Shown here piece by piece: positions 43,825-53,708 of a stretch of DNA of 64,000 nucleotides. This DNA is from Actinoplanes regularis (GTDB taxonomy: Bacteria; Actinomycetota; Actinomycetes; Mycobacteriales; Micromonosporaceae). How positions within the stretch are numbered: position 1 is the stretch's first letter; each line of letters opens with the position of its first letter. The notes under the pieces were generated by a model, which worked only from the letters and a program-made list of their open reading frames with translations, did not search any database and was not told the origin of the DNA. The translations under genes were made by a program, and so were the position numbers. The stretch is from assembly GCF_900188005.1 (NCBI RefSeq), contig NZ_FZNR01000031.1, positions 33,015-97,014 on the forward strand, read 5' to 3'.

Positions 43825-46287
43825 ATGAGCACCGCGCCGACCTGGCCTGCCGATCTCGGCCACTGGGTTGTCGCCCGGCCGTGGCTCGGGCTCGTGGCCG
43901 CCGCGCTCATCGTGGCGACCGTTTTCGGCCATGATCAGCTGCTCAACTGGCGGCACCGCCGGTTCCTCACCGGCGCGCGGTGGGTGACGATCGCCGCGCC
44001 GCCGGAGGTCACCGCCGAGGCCGCCGCCGCGTTCTGGACCACCGTCGTCGGCGTGCTGACGCCGTCGGTGTGGCGGCGCAGGCTCTACGGCTACCCGCAC
44101 GTCGGGTGGGAGTACACCTGGACCGGCCGCGCCCTGGCCATCCGGGTGTGGGTGCCCGGCACGGTCCCGCCCGGCGCGGTCGAAGCCGCCGTCCGCGCAG
44201 CCTGGCCAGCGGCGACCATGACCACCGAGGACGCGGACGCGCCGATCCCGGCCACGGTGGGCGAGCAGGCAGGCGGGGCGCACTGGCCCCAGCACACCGA
44301 CGTGCTGCCGCTGCGCGCCGAGCACGACGCGGACCCGTTGCGGGCGCTGCTGTCCGCCGGGGCCGAGGTCTGGCACCGGGAGTACGCGTGCGTCCAGGTG
44401 CTGGCCCGGCCCGCCTCCACCCGCCGGGTGCGGGCGGCCCGCCGGTCGGCGGCCACGAGCGGCCATCCTCACGGGCGACCAGACCCGGCGACCCGCGTCG
44501 CAGCCGGGGCGGCCCGCCTGGCGATCGAGCCGCTGCTCTGGTTCCTCGAGATATTCCTTCCCGGCCCCTCCCGGCACCGTGCCCCGCACGCCACGGCGGT
44601 ACGGGCGGGCGATCGGGATCCGGTCGCCGGGGCTGAGGCGCGCACGGTGGTGGACAAGGCCGTCCGGGTGCCGCACTTCGAGATCGCGGTCCGGTTCGCC
44701 GTCGCCGCGCAGCCGGACAGGACTACGCCCACTCCAGAACGGGCCAGGCAGATTCAGCAGCGGCTCGTCGGCCTGGGGCACACGATCGCTTCGGCCGCCG
44801 CGGCGTACACCGGCCCGAACCGGTTGCGCCGGATGAAGATGCCGCACCCGGTCGCCACCCTCGCCGGTCGCCGCCTGCGGCGCGGCTTTCTGGCCACCGT
44901 CCCGGAGCTCGCGGCCCTCGCCGCACTACCGCAGGACTTGGCGGTGCCCGGCTTGGACCGGGCTCGGGCCAAGGCGGTGCCGGCGCCGGTGCAAGTGCCC
45001 AGCGGCGGTCGAGGGGTGAAAATCCTGGGCCGCTCGCAGGTCGGGCACCACAGCGTCGGCATCAAGGTCACCGACGCCCGGCAGCACATGCACATCGTCG
45101 GAAAGACCGGCGTCGGCAAGTCCACGCTGCTGCTGAACCTGATCCTCGGCGACATCAAGGCCGGACGCGGGACGGTGGTCATCGACCCGCGTGGCGATCT
45201 GATCAACGACATCCTCGACCGGCTGCCTGCCTCCTACGCCGACAAGATCGTCATCATTGACCCGGACCAGGAGAACCCAGGCTGCTTCAACCCCCTCGAC
45301 GACCAGGGCGATCCGCACCTGGCGGTCGACAACCTCGTCGGGATCTTCGCGAAGATCTTCCAAGGCCAGTGGGGGCCGCGCATGGACGACACCATGCGCG
45401 TGGCCTGCCTGACGCTGATGCGCCATGCCAAACCCACGCTGAGCCTGGTGCCGTCGCTGTTGCAGGACCGGCAGTTCCGGGGCCGGTTCACCCAAGGTCT
45501 CGATGACCCGGACGGCCTCGGTGGGTTCTGGCTCTGGTACGACGGCATCAACGAGCAGTTCCGCGGCCAGGTCATCGCCCCGGTCCTTGCCCGGCTCAGA
45601 GCCTTCCTGCTCAGGGATTTCGTCAAGAGCGTGATCGGCAACGCCCACTCGTCGTTCGACATGCGCAAGATCCTCGACGGCGGAGTGCTGCTGTGCCGGC
45701 TACCCAAAGGGCAGCTCGGTGAGGAGACCAGCCGCATCCTCGGCTCGATGATCGTCGCTCGGGTGTGGCAGGCCGCCATCGCCCGCGCCGCCATCCCCGA
45801 GGACCAGCGCAAAGACGCCACGTTGTACGTCGATGAGGTCCAGAACTTCCTCACGCTGCCCGGCAGTGTCGGGGACATGCTGGCCGAGGCGCGGGGTTAC
45901 CGGCTCGGCATGGCCTTCGCCCATCAGGACCTCGCCCAGCTCCCGAACGACGTCGCCGCGGCGATATCGGCGAACGCCCGCTCGAAGGTGTTCTTCAACG
46001 TCGACCCTGCCGACGCCCGGGAACTGTCGCGGCACACCAAACCCGAGGTGGACGAGCACGACCTCGCCCACCTCGACGTCTTCACCGCCACGGCCCGGCT
46101 GCTGGTCGGCAACCGGGAACTCCCGGCGTTCACCTTCGTCACCAACCCGCCCGCCGAACCCGACGGCGATCCGACGGCGATCCGAGTGGCGTGTGCCGCC
46201 GCGAACGGTCCCGCCGGGGAAGAGCCGCCGATGCAGCAGCTCGCCCGCACGGCGATGAAGCGGCGAATGAACGACCGCAAGCCCTGA
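43825..46287 (+). CDS. VirD4/TraG-like conjugation coupling ATPase
   Basis: An 820-residue protein. Two N-terminal features are a membrane segment near residue 20-40 and a long beta/alpha region. The motor has Walker A GKTGVGKST at about 425-433, VVIDPRGDLINDIL after it, IDPDQENPGCFNPL, and Walker B ATLYVDEVQNFL near 666-677. This matches the family of ATP-binding proteins that bring DNA to the secretion channel. GAGGTGA precedes the ATG. It would have followed the VirB4 gene directly before the recombinase trio entered. Confidence 0.9.
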   Translation: MSTAPTWPADLGHWVVARPWLGLVAAALIVATVFGHDQLLNWRHRRFLTGARWVTIAAPPEVTAEAAAAFWTTVVGVLTPSVWRRRLYGYPHVGWEYTWTGRALAIRVWVPGTVPPGAVEAAVRAAWPAATMTTEDADAPIPATVGEQAGGAHWPQHTDVLPLRAEHDADPLRALLSAGAEVWHREYACVQVLARPASTRRVRAARRSAATSGHPHGRPDPATRVAAGAARLAIEPLLWFLEIFLPGPSRHRAPHATAVRAGDRDPVAGAEARTVVDKAVRVPHFEIAVRFAVAAQPDRTTPTPERARQIQQRLVGLGHTIASAAAAYTGPNRLRRMKMPHPVATLAGRRLRRGFLATVPELAALAALPQDLAVPGLDRARAKAVPAPVQVPSGGRGVKILGRSQVGHHSVGIKVTDARQHMHIVGKTGVGKSTLLLNLILGDIKAGRGTVVIDPRGDLINDILDRLPASYADKIVIIDPDQENPGCFNPLDDQGDPHLAVDNLVGIFAKIFQGQWGPRMDDTMRVACLTLMRHAKPTLSLVPSLLQDRQFRGRFTQGLDDPDGLGGFWLWYDGINEQFRGQVIAPVLARLRAFLLRDFVKSVIGNAHSSFDMRKILDGGVLLCRLPKGQLGEETSRILGSMIVARVWQAAIARAAIPEDQRKDATLYVDEVQNFLTLPGSVGDMLAEARGYRLGMAFAHQDLAQLPNDVAAAISANARSKVFFNVDPADARELSRHTKPEVDEHDLAHLDVFTATARLLVGNRELPAFTFVTNPPAEPDGDPTAIRVACAAANGPAGEEPPMQQLARTAMKRRMNDRKP

Positions 46288-46385
46288 CCAGGCGGTGCGT
46301 TCGAGGGCTCGCCTGGGTGCGTCATCGGGGGCTCGTCTGGGGGTGTCTGCGACACGAGTCCCCAGACGAGCCCCCTACATGTCGC

Positions 46386-46394
46386 CTGTCAGGT
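46386..46394 (+). promoter_or_regulatory. CTGTCAGGT operator site
   Basis: A single full CTGTCAGGT copy lies about 100 bp upstream of the replication-relaxation gene. Confidence 0.35.
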
Positions 46395-46492
46395 ACCTGA
46401 GCTGGGCAAACCTGTCCGACGGCGGCCCTGAATTCAAGATCCATACGTCCAGACTCCCTACAGGGTTTCTCTCTCCACGGGGGGTGAGCTGT

Positions 46493-47347
46493 ATGCCGCT
46501 ATCGCGGACGGCCAGCCTGCTGGCCATCTATCCCCACATCACCAGCCGTGACCGGCTCCTGCTCCAGCTCCTCGACGACCACCAGGTTCTGACCACCGGC
46601 CAGATCCACCGCATGCTGTTCGCCGCCCGGCGGACCTGCCAGCTACGCCTAAACGAGCTGGCCGCCCTGGGCCTGGTCGAGCGGTTCCGTTTCCCGCGCG
46701 ACGGCGGCGGCAGCCAGCCGTGGCATTGGACGCTCGGCCACAACGGACAGCGGTTCCAAGCCGCCGCCCACGAACGACCCGAGCCCACCGCACGATCCAG
46801 CAACCAGACCGTGCAGCGGCTGTCGGCGAACCCGCACCTGACCCACCTCGTGCTGACCAACGACTTCTTCGTCCGCCTGACCGAGTACGCCCGCCGGCAC
46901 GCCGAAGCCCGCCTCGACCGGTGGTGGTCCGAGCAGGTCACCCACAAGCAGTACCTGACCATCACCGCCGACGGGCACGGCCTGTGGACCGTCGGCGACA
47001 TCACCGTCGGGTTCTTCCTGGAGACCGACACCGGCACCGAAGCCCTCGGCAGCCGGGTGGTCGCCAAACTCAAGAAATACGGCGACCTCATCCGGCACGG
47101 CGGCGCGCGGTATCCGGTGCTGTTCTGGCTCGCCAGCGAGCAACGCGAGGAGAACCTCCACCGGCTGCTGCCCGGCCAGCACACCACCGTCCCGGTCGCG
47201 ACGGCCACCCACGCCAGCGATCCCGCCGCCCGCGTCTGGCTGGCGCGGGGCTCCACAAGCCGGGTACCGCTCACCGAGCTGCCCAGCGATCACGGCGCGC
47301 CCATCGCGGAGAACCCCAACTACGACAACGGAGTCTTCCTGCTCTGA
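46493..47347 (+). CDS. Replication-relaxation family protein
   Basis: A 284-residue protein with winged helix-turn-helix sequence DRLLLQLLDDHQVLTTGQIHRMLFAARRTCQLRLNEL at its start, the pattern of PF13814. The second half (LTRHAEARLDRWWSEQ-like, VGFFLETDTGTEAL) is the family's nuclease-like domain. Members act in control or initiation of plasmid/element replication. The ATG is preceded by GGGGGTGAG; the longer open frame upstream has no ribosome site. Confidence 0.9.
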   Translation: MPLSRTASLLAIYPHITSRDRLLLQLLDDHQVLTTGQIHRMLFAARRTCQLRLNELAALGLVERFRFPRDGGGSQPWHWTLGHNGQRFQAAAHERPEPTARSSNQTVQRLSANPHLTHLVLTNDFFVRLTEYARRHAEARLDRWWSEQVTHKQYLTITADGHGLWTVGDITVGFFLETDTGTEALGSRVVAKLKKYGDLIRHGGARYPVLFWLASEQREENLHRLLPGQHTTVPVATATHASDPAARVWLARGSTSRVPLTELPSDHGAPIAENPNYDNGVFLL

Positions 47348-47432
47348 CAGGCGCTGACAGCTCCATCGCCGAACCTGTCAACGCAGGTCATGGGCATGAT
47401 CGCGAATCCTGACAGAGGCGGCGCTGTCAGGT
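47344..47432. promoter_or_regulatory. Cluster of five CTGACAG/CTGTCAG sites
   Basis: CTGACAG at 47344, 47354 and 47409, CTGTCA at 47375 and CTGTCAGGT at 47424 lie in the 315-bp gap before the next gene. The remainder of the gap shows no gene. Confidence 0.55.
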
Positions 47433-47662
47433 CACGAAGCTACGGTGCAGCTTCCTTTCATTCTTTGTTCGCACCGTCGCCCGTCTCGACCCGCCTCGCG
47501 GGACTGCCCGCGCCCGGCCCAGTTCACCAACAGCCCACCTCTTCGGTCGGCTCGTGATCTGCGCCCCGCGCACCTTCTCGGCAGCCTTTCCCGCCGGTCC
47601 AGACGCCGCGATCCGGTGGCACCACCCAACCCCGTCCCGCTTCGCAAAGGGAGCACCCCGTC

Positions 47663-48364
47663 ATGCCCACGAACAGCCCGCTCACCGATCAGATCGTCAC
47701 CGTCTGCTTCAACCCCAGCGACGACGCCGACTGGTTCGCTGCCAGCGAGAAGGTCAACGACCTACTGAGTGCCAACGGCACCCCGGCCCGCCGCTTCCGC
47801 GTGCGCCACCGCCGATTCATCGGCTTGCTGACCCGGTTCCTCGGGTACTACCTGCTCGACGCCGCCCGCAAGTTCGGCGCCATCACCCTCGCGGCCGGAG
47901 GCCGCAAGAGCCGCCTGGATCTGCCCGGCATGTCGCAGGTCGCCGCGAACGAGGCCATCGCCCGCTGGCGTGCCTGGAACATGCACATCAACGCCACCAC
48001 CAAGCCCGCCCGGGCCTGGGAGGACTTCCTCGCTCAGCACCACGCCGACCCGACCAAGGTCACCCTGGCCGAGGCACGCCGGCGGTTCGAGCAGCAGCCT
48101 CGGGCGCTCGCCATGCTCGCCTACGCCGGCGGCTATGTCTTCGACCCCTACGAGCTGTCGCTCTACCAGGCCGGAGAAGCCACCTACGCCGGGCTCTACT
48201 GGCGCATCGCGCTCATCGGCGACGCGCTGATCACCACCGACGGACGCATCATGCGGCCCGCCAGCGACTCCCTGGCTGACCGGTTCCGGTTCCTCAACGA
48301 GGCGTGCGCCTACCTGCGGGGCCTGAATTCCCACGCACGGCTGTGCGCCGTCGCCATCGCCTAA
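47663..48364 (+). CDS. Hypothetical element protein
   Basis: A 233-residue soluble protein (MPTNSPLTDQIVTVCFNPSDD...) with a good ribosome site GGGAGCA upstream. It contains helical stretches (RFIGLLTRFLGYYLLDAARKF) and an acidic N-terminus. No family is recognised. It opens a run of plus-strand genes of unknown function that extends to 54 kb. Confidence 0.75.
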   Translation: MPTNSPLTDQIVTVCFNPSDDADWFAASEKVNDLLSANGTPARRFRVRHRRFIGLLTRFLGYYLLDAARKFGAITLAAGGRKSRLDLPGMSQVAANEAIARWRAWNMHINATTKPARAWEDFLAQHHADPTKVTLAEARRRFEQQPRALAMLAYAGGYVFDPYELSLYQAGEATYAGLYWRIALIGDALITTDGRIMRPASDSLADRFRFLNEACAYLRGLNSHARLCAVAIA

Positions 48365-48455
48365 CCTCCCACCCCACTCCCGGCACCTCGAAGACCGGTC
48401 GCAGCCCCGCTGCGACCGGGTCTTCGGCGTGTCCGCGATCCGAAAGGAGACACCC

Positions 48456-49046
48456 ATGCCGTACCTCGACCTGGTGGCGAGATGGATCTGGCAGACCACC
48501 GGCCGGACCATCGATCAGCACGCCGTCGATCCCGTCCCGGCCGCCGCGCACCTCCCGGCATCCGCCGATGCGCTGCGCCTCGCCCGCGAAGTGCTGCTCA
48601 ACGCGGTGGACGAGTTCCGCACCCAGCTCATCAACGGCGACGACCTGACCGGCTCGGCCACCGTGCTGGCCAACACCCTGAGCGAGATCACCGAGCACGT
48701 CAACGACTACGAGGGCGCCCGCATCCACCTCGACAAGCTCATCAACGACCCCGACCGCACGGTGTACGTCGCCACGAACCCCGTGCAGCCGGTGCACCGG
48801 CGCTACGTCAACCCCGGCGACACCGTCCTGATCGTGCTGCCGCACAGCACCTACCTCCGCCAGCAGCAGATCGCCGGGCGAGCCGTACGGGCGCAGATCC
48901 ATAAGTCCGACGTCGAACTCGACCCCGCCGAGTACCCCGGCCCGGTGCGGCTCTCCCACGGGATCGCCGGGATCTACCGCGACCCCGTCGAGGACCGGCT
49001 CTACATCCTGCGCGCCACCGGCGAGCGGCGGATCTCCCGCCGCTGA
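48456..49046 (+). CDS. Hypothetical element protein
   Basis: A 196-residue protein. The chosen ATG follows AAAGGAGA; the longer frame is rejected. A helical first half (ADALRLAREVLLNAVDEFRTQL) and a beta-rich second half (PGDTVLIVLPHSTYLRQQQ) are seen. No family is recognised. Confidence 0.7.
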   Translation: MPYLDLVARWIWQTTGRTIDQHAVDPVPAAAHLPASADALRLAREVLLNAVDEFRTQLINGDDLTGSATVLANTLSEITEHVNDYEGARIHLDKLINDPDRTVYVATNPVQPVHRRYVNPGDTVLIVLPHSTYLRQQQIAGRAVRAQIHKSDVELDPAEYPGPVRLSHGIAGIYRDPVEDRLYILRATGERRISRR

Positions 49047-49193
49047 CCGGCCGATGCGGCAACGCATCCCGATCTCCGGATCGCACGCACGCGGCTCCCG
49101 CACCCGCTCGGAAGCCGCTGCCCGCGCACCGGCGTACCACCGCCCAGCACATCCGTGCCGGGCATCATCCCTGATTCCCGAGGAGGGAACCCC

Positions 49194-50528
49194 ATGGAAC
49201 ACCTGTCCCTGACCCCTGCGACGCAGGCGGTCCTGAAGGCGCTGGCCGAGCTCGGCCAGGGCAACGTCCACGAGCTGGCCGAGAAGTCCGGCAAGGCCCG
49301 TTCCACCACCGACAAGGCCATCAAGACCCTGACCGACGTCGGTCTGATCGTCACGGTCGACCTCGGCGCGGACGCGGCCGAGGGCACGCCCACCCGATGG
49401 ACGCTATCGGAGGACGCCACCGCGGCACTGGAGGCGGCCGACCTCGGCGACGAGCCCACCGCCGGCCTGGACGAGACGGACGCCGACCAGGGCTCCGCCT
49501 CGGCGGACGAGCCGGACACCGGCGACGGCGAGCCGCTCGGTGACGCCGACAACTGGGCCCCGGAAACCGGTCACCACGACGGTGAGGCCACCGACGACCG
49601 GCAGGAGGCGGCCGACCAGGACGAGAACGACGGCGAAGTTGACGACGAACCTGGTGCTCCGGCCACGGCAGGGTCGCCTACGACCGTTGTCGCGCCGACG
49701 CGTCCCGGCGACCGCAAGGTCATGGCCATCAAGGGCGTCCTGGCCGAGCACAGCGAAGACGGTGCGACTGTCGACGTGATCGTCGCCGAGAGCGGCATTG
49801 GCCACCCGACCACCATCCGGCTGCTGGCCGCAATGGAGCAGGCCGACGCCGCCCGCCGCAAGCCCGGTCTACCGGAGCGGTGGATCGCCGGGCCGACCAA
49901 GGCCAGCGAGGTCGACCCGAACCCCGAGCCGCCGCGCTGCGCGCTGTGCTTCCAGGTGATCCGCGGTGTCACGAGCACCCCGGCCGCTGTGGCGGCGGTG
50001 CAGAGTCTGATCCGGCCGGACGGGACGCTGCACATCCTCGACACCGATGACGAGACCCGCGTCGTCACCCTGCCCACCCCGCTGCCCCCGCGCTCGCTGA
50101 ACAACAGCCCGAGCACCGTGGGCCAGCGCAGCGCCGTGACCATCAACGGCGACGGCAACCAGCCCTTCGCCCGGGGCGAACTGGAGAAGCTGACCATTGC
50201 AGAGCTGGCCGAGAACCCCGGCCGGCTGATGACTCCGCAGGAGATCGCCACCGCGATCAGCGCGAGGCTCGGTGGCCGGACCGTGAGCCCGGGCGCGGTG
50301 CGCAACAACTGCACCAAGGCCGCCGCTGCGGGCAGCATCCTGCTGGTCTCCGAGGCTCCGCTGACGTTCGTATTCGAGGCACACGACGACGGCAGTTCCG
50401 CCGAGGCAGCCCCGGACGGCGAAGAGTCGGGTGCCGAGGGCGATGCCGCCGACAGCGCCGAAGGCACCGGAGACGCCGTGGAGCAGCTCAGCGGCGAGCA
50501 GGACACCAACGACGCCGAGGAGTCCTAG
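49194..50528 (+). CDS. Protein with two winged helix-turn-helix modules
   Basis: A 444-residue protein. Residues 1-70 form a MarR/ArsR-like winged helix (LTPATQAVLKALAELGQGNVHELAEKSGKARSTTDKAI). A strongly acidic linker follows, then a second such module (VMAIKGVLAEHSEDGATVDVIVAESGIGHPTTIRLL) and a third helical motif near the C-terminus (LMTPQEIATAISARLGGRTVSPGAVRNNC). CALCFQVI may bind zinc. GAGGAGGGA precedes the ATG. A DNA-binding regulator of the element is likely. Confidence 0.7.
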   Translation: MEHLSLTPATQAVLKALAELGQGNVHELAEKSGKARSTTDKAIKTLTDVGLIVTVDLGADAAEGTPTRWTLSEDATAALEAADLGDEPTAGLDETDADQGSASADEPDTGDGEPLGDADNWAPETGHHDGEATDDRQEAADQDENDGEVDDEPGAPATAGSPTTVVAPTRPGDRKVMAIKGVLAEHSEDGATVDVIVAESGIGHPTTIRLLAAMEQADAARRKPGLPERWIAGPTKASEVDPNPEPPRCALCFQVIRGVTSTPAAVAAVQSLIRPDGTLHILDTDDETRVVTLPTPLPPRSLNNSPSTVGQRSAVTINGDGNQPFARGELEKLTIAELAENPGRLMTPQEIATAISARLGGRTVSPGAVRNNCTKAAAAGSILLVSEAPLTFVFEAHDDGSSAEAAPDGEESGAEGDAADSAEGTGDAVEQLSGEQDTNDAEES

Positions 50529-50613
50529 CCGGTTCGCCCGGGGGCAGGGACCGCACCCTGCCCCCGGCCGCGAGCCGCAGCAGGACCGAGAATTCGAACC
50601 CTCCACATCGTCC

Positions 50614-50647
50614 CGTGCCGGGAAACTCGAACCACATTCCCGGCACG
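50614..50647. terminator. Hairpin between two element genes
   Basis: An 11-bp perfect stem (CGTGCCGGGAA and TTCCCGGCACG) with a 12-base loop lies after the winged-helix gene and before the DUF4192 gene. It may end the former transcript or act as an attenuator for the latter. Confidence 0.5.
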
Positions 50648-50703
50648 ACCGGGTCAGACGTGTGTCCGGGTTTCCCGGTCCCCATCGACTTCGGGAAGCG
50701 ACC

Positions 50704-51678
50704 ATGACCCATCCCGCAGAACTGAGCCTCAAAGACTCGACCAACGTCGTCGCCGTCGTGCCCTACCTGCTCGGGTACCACCCGCACGACCAGCTCATCA
50801 TCCTGGCGCTGAAGGACAGCCAAGTCCTCTTCGCCGCAGCCGCGCCCCTGCCGTACTCCAGCGACCCGGTCAGCGACGCCACCGAGGTAGCCACCCGGAT
50901 CACGGCGCATGGCCCGGACAGGGTCGTCCTTATCGGGTACGGCCCCGGGGAAGCGGTTGCCACGGCAGTCGACCAAACGATCGGCGCGTTCACCGCCCTC
51001 GACGTCGCTGTCTCGGCCTCGTTCCGTGTCTATGACGACTGGCTCTGGCATCTGCGTTGCGACGACCCGGAGTGCGAACTCGGCATCCCGTTCGACGTCA
51101 GCACGACCGCAGTAGCCGCCCAGGCCACCCTCCTGGGATACGTCGCCGCTGAGGACGTCCACACCTACGCCACACGGCTCGCCCCGGTCACCGGAGACGA
51201 GCGCAAAGGCATGCAGACCGCCCTGGCCGCAGCACATCGGCACCTCGACGACCTCGCCGCCGGCTCCAGCGAGGAGCAGATCCGCACAACCTTCCACGAT
51301 CTCGTCGAAAGGCTCCTGAGAGAAGCCCGCACCACCTACGAGCAGCACCGCGGACTCGCCGACAGCACAACTGCGCTCCTGCTCGCCCTGCTGAGCGGCC
51401 CTCACGCTCCCGGCGCGGTGATGAAGCACGTCCATGGCGAAGATCTCGACGTGCGCATCTGGACCGACCTGACACGCCGCGCCGATCCCGTCCACGCCGC
51501 TGCCCCCGCCACCCTGCTCGCGCTCGCCGCGCTACAGCGCGGCAACGGCCACCTTGCCCGCCTAGCCATCGAACGGGCCCAGGAAGCCGAACCCGAGGAC
51601 ACGCTGATCCAGCGCCTTGCCGAGGTCATCAGCCGCGGCATCGCTCCAGCCGACGTCCGCCGTCTCGTGCACGAGTAG
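50704..51678 (+). CDS. DUF4192 domain-containing protein
   Basis: A 324-residue protein with the family opening LKDSTNVVAVVPYLLGYHPHDQLIILALKD and the central SFRVYDDWLWHLRCDDPECE. DUF4192 proteins are widespread in actinobacteria and of unknown function; on mobile elements they often sit beside DUF932 genes, as here. The start is at the ATG after GAAGCGACC; the longer open frame covers the intergenic hairpin. Confidence 0.9.
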   Translation: MTHPAELSLKDSTNVVAVVPYLLGYHPHDQLIILALKDSQVLFAAAAPLPYSSDPVSDATEVATRITAHGPDRVVLIGYGPGEAVATAVDQTIGAFTALDVAVSASFRVYDDWLWHLRCDDPECELGIPFDVSTTAVAAQATLLGYVAAEDVHTYATRLAPVTGDERKGMQTALAAAHRHLDDLAAGSSEEQIRTTFHDLVERLLREARTTYEQHRGLADSTTALLLALLSGPHAPGAVMKHVHGEDLDVRIWTDLTRRADPVHAAAPATLLALAALQRGNGHLARLAIERAQEAEPEDTLIQRLAEVISRGIAPADVRRLVHE

Positions 51679-51760
51679 GTCAGATCTGGCCGCTATCCAC
51701 ATCCCATCGCGGGGCTGAGCTGGTGCTCGGCCCCGCGCCCGTTTGAGAAGGAGAACCCCT

Positions 51761-52750
51761 GTGCCACACGAACTCGACCGATTCGCCGACGGCACCACCG
51801 CATTCGCCAGTGCCCGCGTGTCGGCCTGGCACCGGCTGGGCACCGTCACCCAGAACACCATGAAGGCCGAAGAGATCATGGCCGCCGCCAAACTCGGCGA
51901 CTGGGGCGTACGGACGATCCGCGCGGTCGGCATCGACATCGTCGACGGCGTCGAGGTGCAGATCCCCGCCGACGACAAGCGGATGACCGTACGCCGGAAC
52001 CCGGTCACCGGGGCCACGGAGTATCTGGGCATCGTCGGCACCGACTACACCGTGGTCCAGAACGAGCAATGCGCCGCGATGCTCGACCAGCTCGTGGACC
52101 AGGTCGGCGGCGCCCACTTCGAAACCGCCGGCAGCCTACGACGCGGCAAGAGCGTGTTTGTCACGCTCAAGCTCCCGGACACGATGCAGATCGCCGGAGT
52201 CGACCGGATGGACCTCTATCTGATCGGCACCACCAGCCACGACGGCACCGCCGCGCTGCGGGTGGACGCCAGCCCGATCCGGGTCGTGTGCGCCAACACC
52301 CAGAGGGCCGCGTTCGCGCACGCCGTCGGGCACTACACCTTCCGGCACACCTCGAACGTCGGCTCCCAGATCATCCAGTGCCGTGAAGCCCTCGGCCTGA
52401 TGTGGAAGTACATGGACACCTTCGAGCAGGCGGCCGAACGCATGCTCAACACCGAGCTGGCCATGCGCGAGTTCGAGAAGGTGGTCGGCCAGGTGTGGCC
52501 GGTCAAGGACAACGCCTCCGAGACCACCCAGCGCAACGCCAAGCAGCGGCTCGGCACCCTGAAGTACCTGATCACCGAGGCCGACACCCAGCAGGCCATC
52601 AAGGGCAGCCGGTGGGCCGGATACCAGGCCATCACCGAATACCTGGACCACTACCAGCCCGCCAAGAACGAGCTGGTCCGCGCCAACCGCGTGCTGACCG
52701 GCGCCATCGGCGATCTCAAGCTGACTGCCTTCGACCTGCTGAAGGTCTAA
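51761..52750 (+). CDS. DUF932 domain-containing protein
   Basis: A 329-residue protein starting at GTG (VPHELDRFADGTTAFASARVSAWHRLGT) with GAAGGAGA upstream. The core DUF932 pattern is clear: VVQNEQCAAMLDQLVDQVGGAHFETAGSL, RVVCANTQRAAFA and the helical RGSRWAGYQAITEYLDH-like end. The fold is shared with phage/plasmid LGT_TIGR03299-type proteins. Function is unknown but it is a typical gene of conjugative plasmids. Confidence 0.9.
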   Translation: MPHELDRFADGTTAFASARVSAWHRLGTVTQNTMKAEEIMAAAKLGDWGVRTIRAVGIDIVDGVEVQIPADDKRMTVRRNPVTGATEYLGIVGTDYTVVQNEQCAAMLDQLVDQVGGAHFETAGSLRRGKSVFVTLKLPDTMQIAGVDRMDLYLIGTTSHDGTAALRVDASPIRVVCANTQRAAFAHAVGHYTFRHTSNVGSQIIQCREALGLMWKYMDTFEQAAERMLNTELAMREFEKVVGQVWPVKDNASETTQRNAKQRLGTLKYLITEADTQQAIKGSRWAGYQAITEYLDHYQPAKNELVRANRVLTGAIGDLKLTAFDLLKV

Positions 52751-52817
52751 CCACCTCCACCCATTCACCCGCCCGGGGCACGTTGGCCCACGCGGGCCAA
52801 CGTGCCCCGGCTCGCAC

Positions 52818-53243
52818 ATGAACGGACACGAGCCGATGATCCCGATAACCCCTCACCTGCTGCATCCCCGCGATCCACGCCAATCTGTCTGCGGAATCCC
52901 CGCCGACAAGGTCCGCCGCTGGGAGACCGAAGATCCGCCCCGACCCCACACCTGCGAGGACTGCCTCACCCAGTACGAGGAGGCGGCCCGCCCCGACGAC
53001 GCCAACCACCCGATCGGCGACGCGACCCTCATCGACACGCTCCGACGCATCGTCGCCGAGCGCCAGCACGCCAAGGTCGACGGCGTTCTGATCGACCTGT
53101 GGTCGGCCAGCGTCACCGTCACCATCTGGGACCGCCTACGCGATGACCGGCGGCAGCGCCTCCTACAGCTGCCGTCCCACGCGCTGATCCTTCAATGCGT
53201 CCGCATCTACGCCCACGTCACCGTGCCCCGAGGTGAGCGATGA
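52818..53243 (+). CDS. Hypothetical protein
   Basis: A 141-residue protein with an N-terminal CGIP...CEDC pair that could bind metal and a helical centre (TLIDTLRRIVAERQHAKVDG). It overlaps the next gene by 4 bp. No family is recognised. Confidence 0.65.
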   Translation: MNGHEPMIPITPHLLHPRDPRQSVCGIPADKVRRWETEDPPRPHTCEDCLTQYEEAARPDDANHPIGDATLIDTLRRIVAERQHAKVDGVLIDLWSASVTVTIWDRLRDDRRQRLLQLPSHALILQCVRIYAHVTVPRGER

Positions 53244-53680
53244 CCGGCCGCCAGGAACAGTGGTTCCACTTCGGGCCGTGGGTCTTCTCCATCGACGCCG
53301 CCCAAGCGCTGATCGCCGCCGCGCCCCGCGACACCGTTTCTCTCCCGGTCACGGCCTGGGCCACCGCGTACGGCCTCACCCAGCTCGACGACCCGCACCG
53401 GACGGCGGCCAACCTCATCGGCCCCACCTCGGACGCCGTCGACCGGCTTTACGCGATGAGCACCGACCTGACCAAACCCGTGCTCCTCGGCCGGATCTGC
53501 ATCGGCGTCCATCCGCCCGCCGCGCTGCTGATCGACGGAGTCCACCGGCTCTACCACGCCTGGCGCGAAGGCGTACCCCAACTGCCGGCCTACCAGCTCA
53601 CCGCCGAGGAAACCCGCGCCGTCCAGCACGACAAGCTCCTCGGCCCCGGCGTCACCAGCATCATCCCGCCCTCCACCTGA
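53240..53680 (+). CDS. Hypothetical protein
   Basis: A 146-residue protein coupled to the previous gene by a 4-bp overlap. The sequence (FHFGPWVFSIDAAQALIAAAP, ILIDGVHRLYHAW-like) has an alpha/beta pattern with HPPAALLIDG as a possible binding loop. No family is recognised. Confidence 0.65.
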   Translation: MTGRQEQWFHFGPWVFSIDAAQALIAAAPRDTVSLPVTAWATAYGLTQLDDPHRTAANLIGPTSDAVDRLYAMSTDLTKPVLLGRICIGVHPPAALLIDGVHRLYHAWREGVPQLPAYQLTAEETRAVQHDKLLGPGVTSIIPPST

Positions 53681-53708
53681 CGACCCCTCGACACCCAACG
53701 GAGCCACG

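Noticed and set aside
50590..50650. TTCGAACC and CTCGAACC strings that look like tRNA T-loops
   Set aside because: No cloverleaf could be built; they lie in and around an 11-bp hairpin between two genes.
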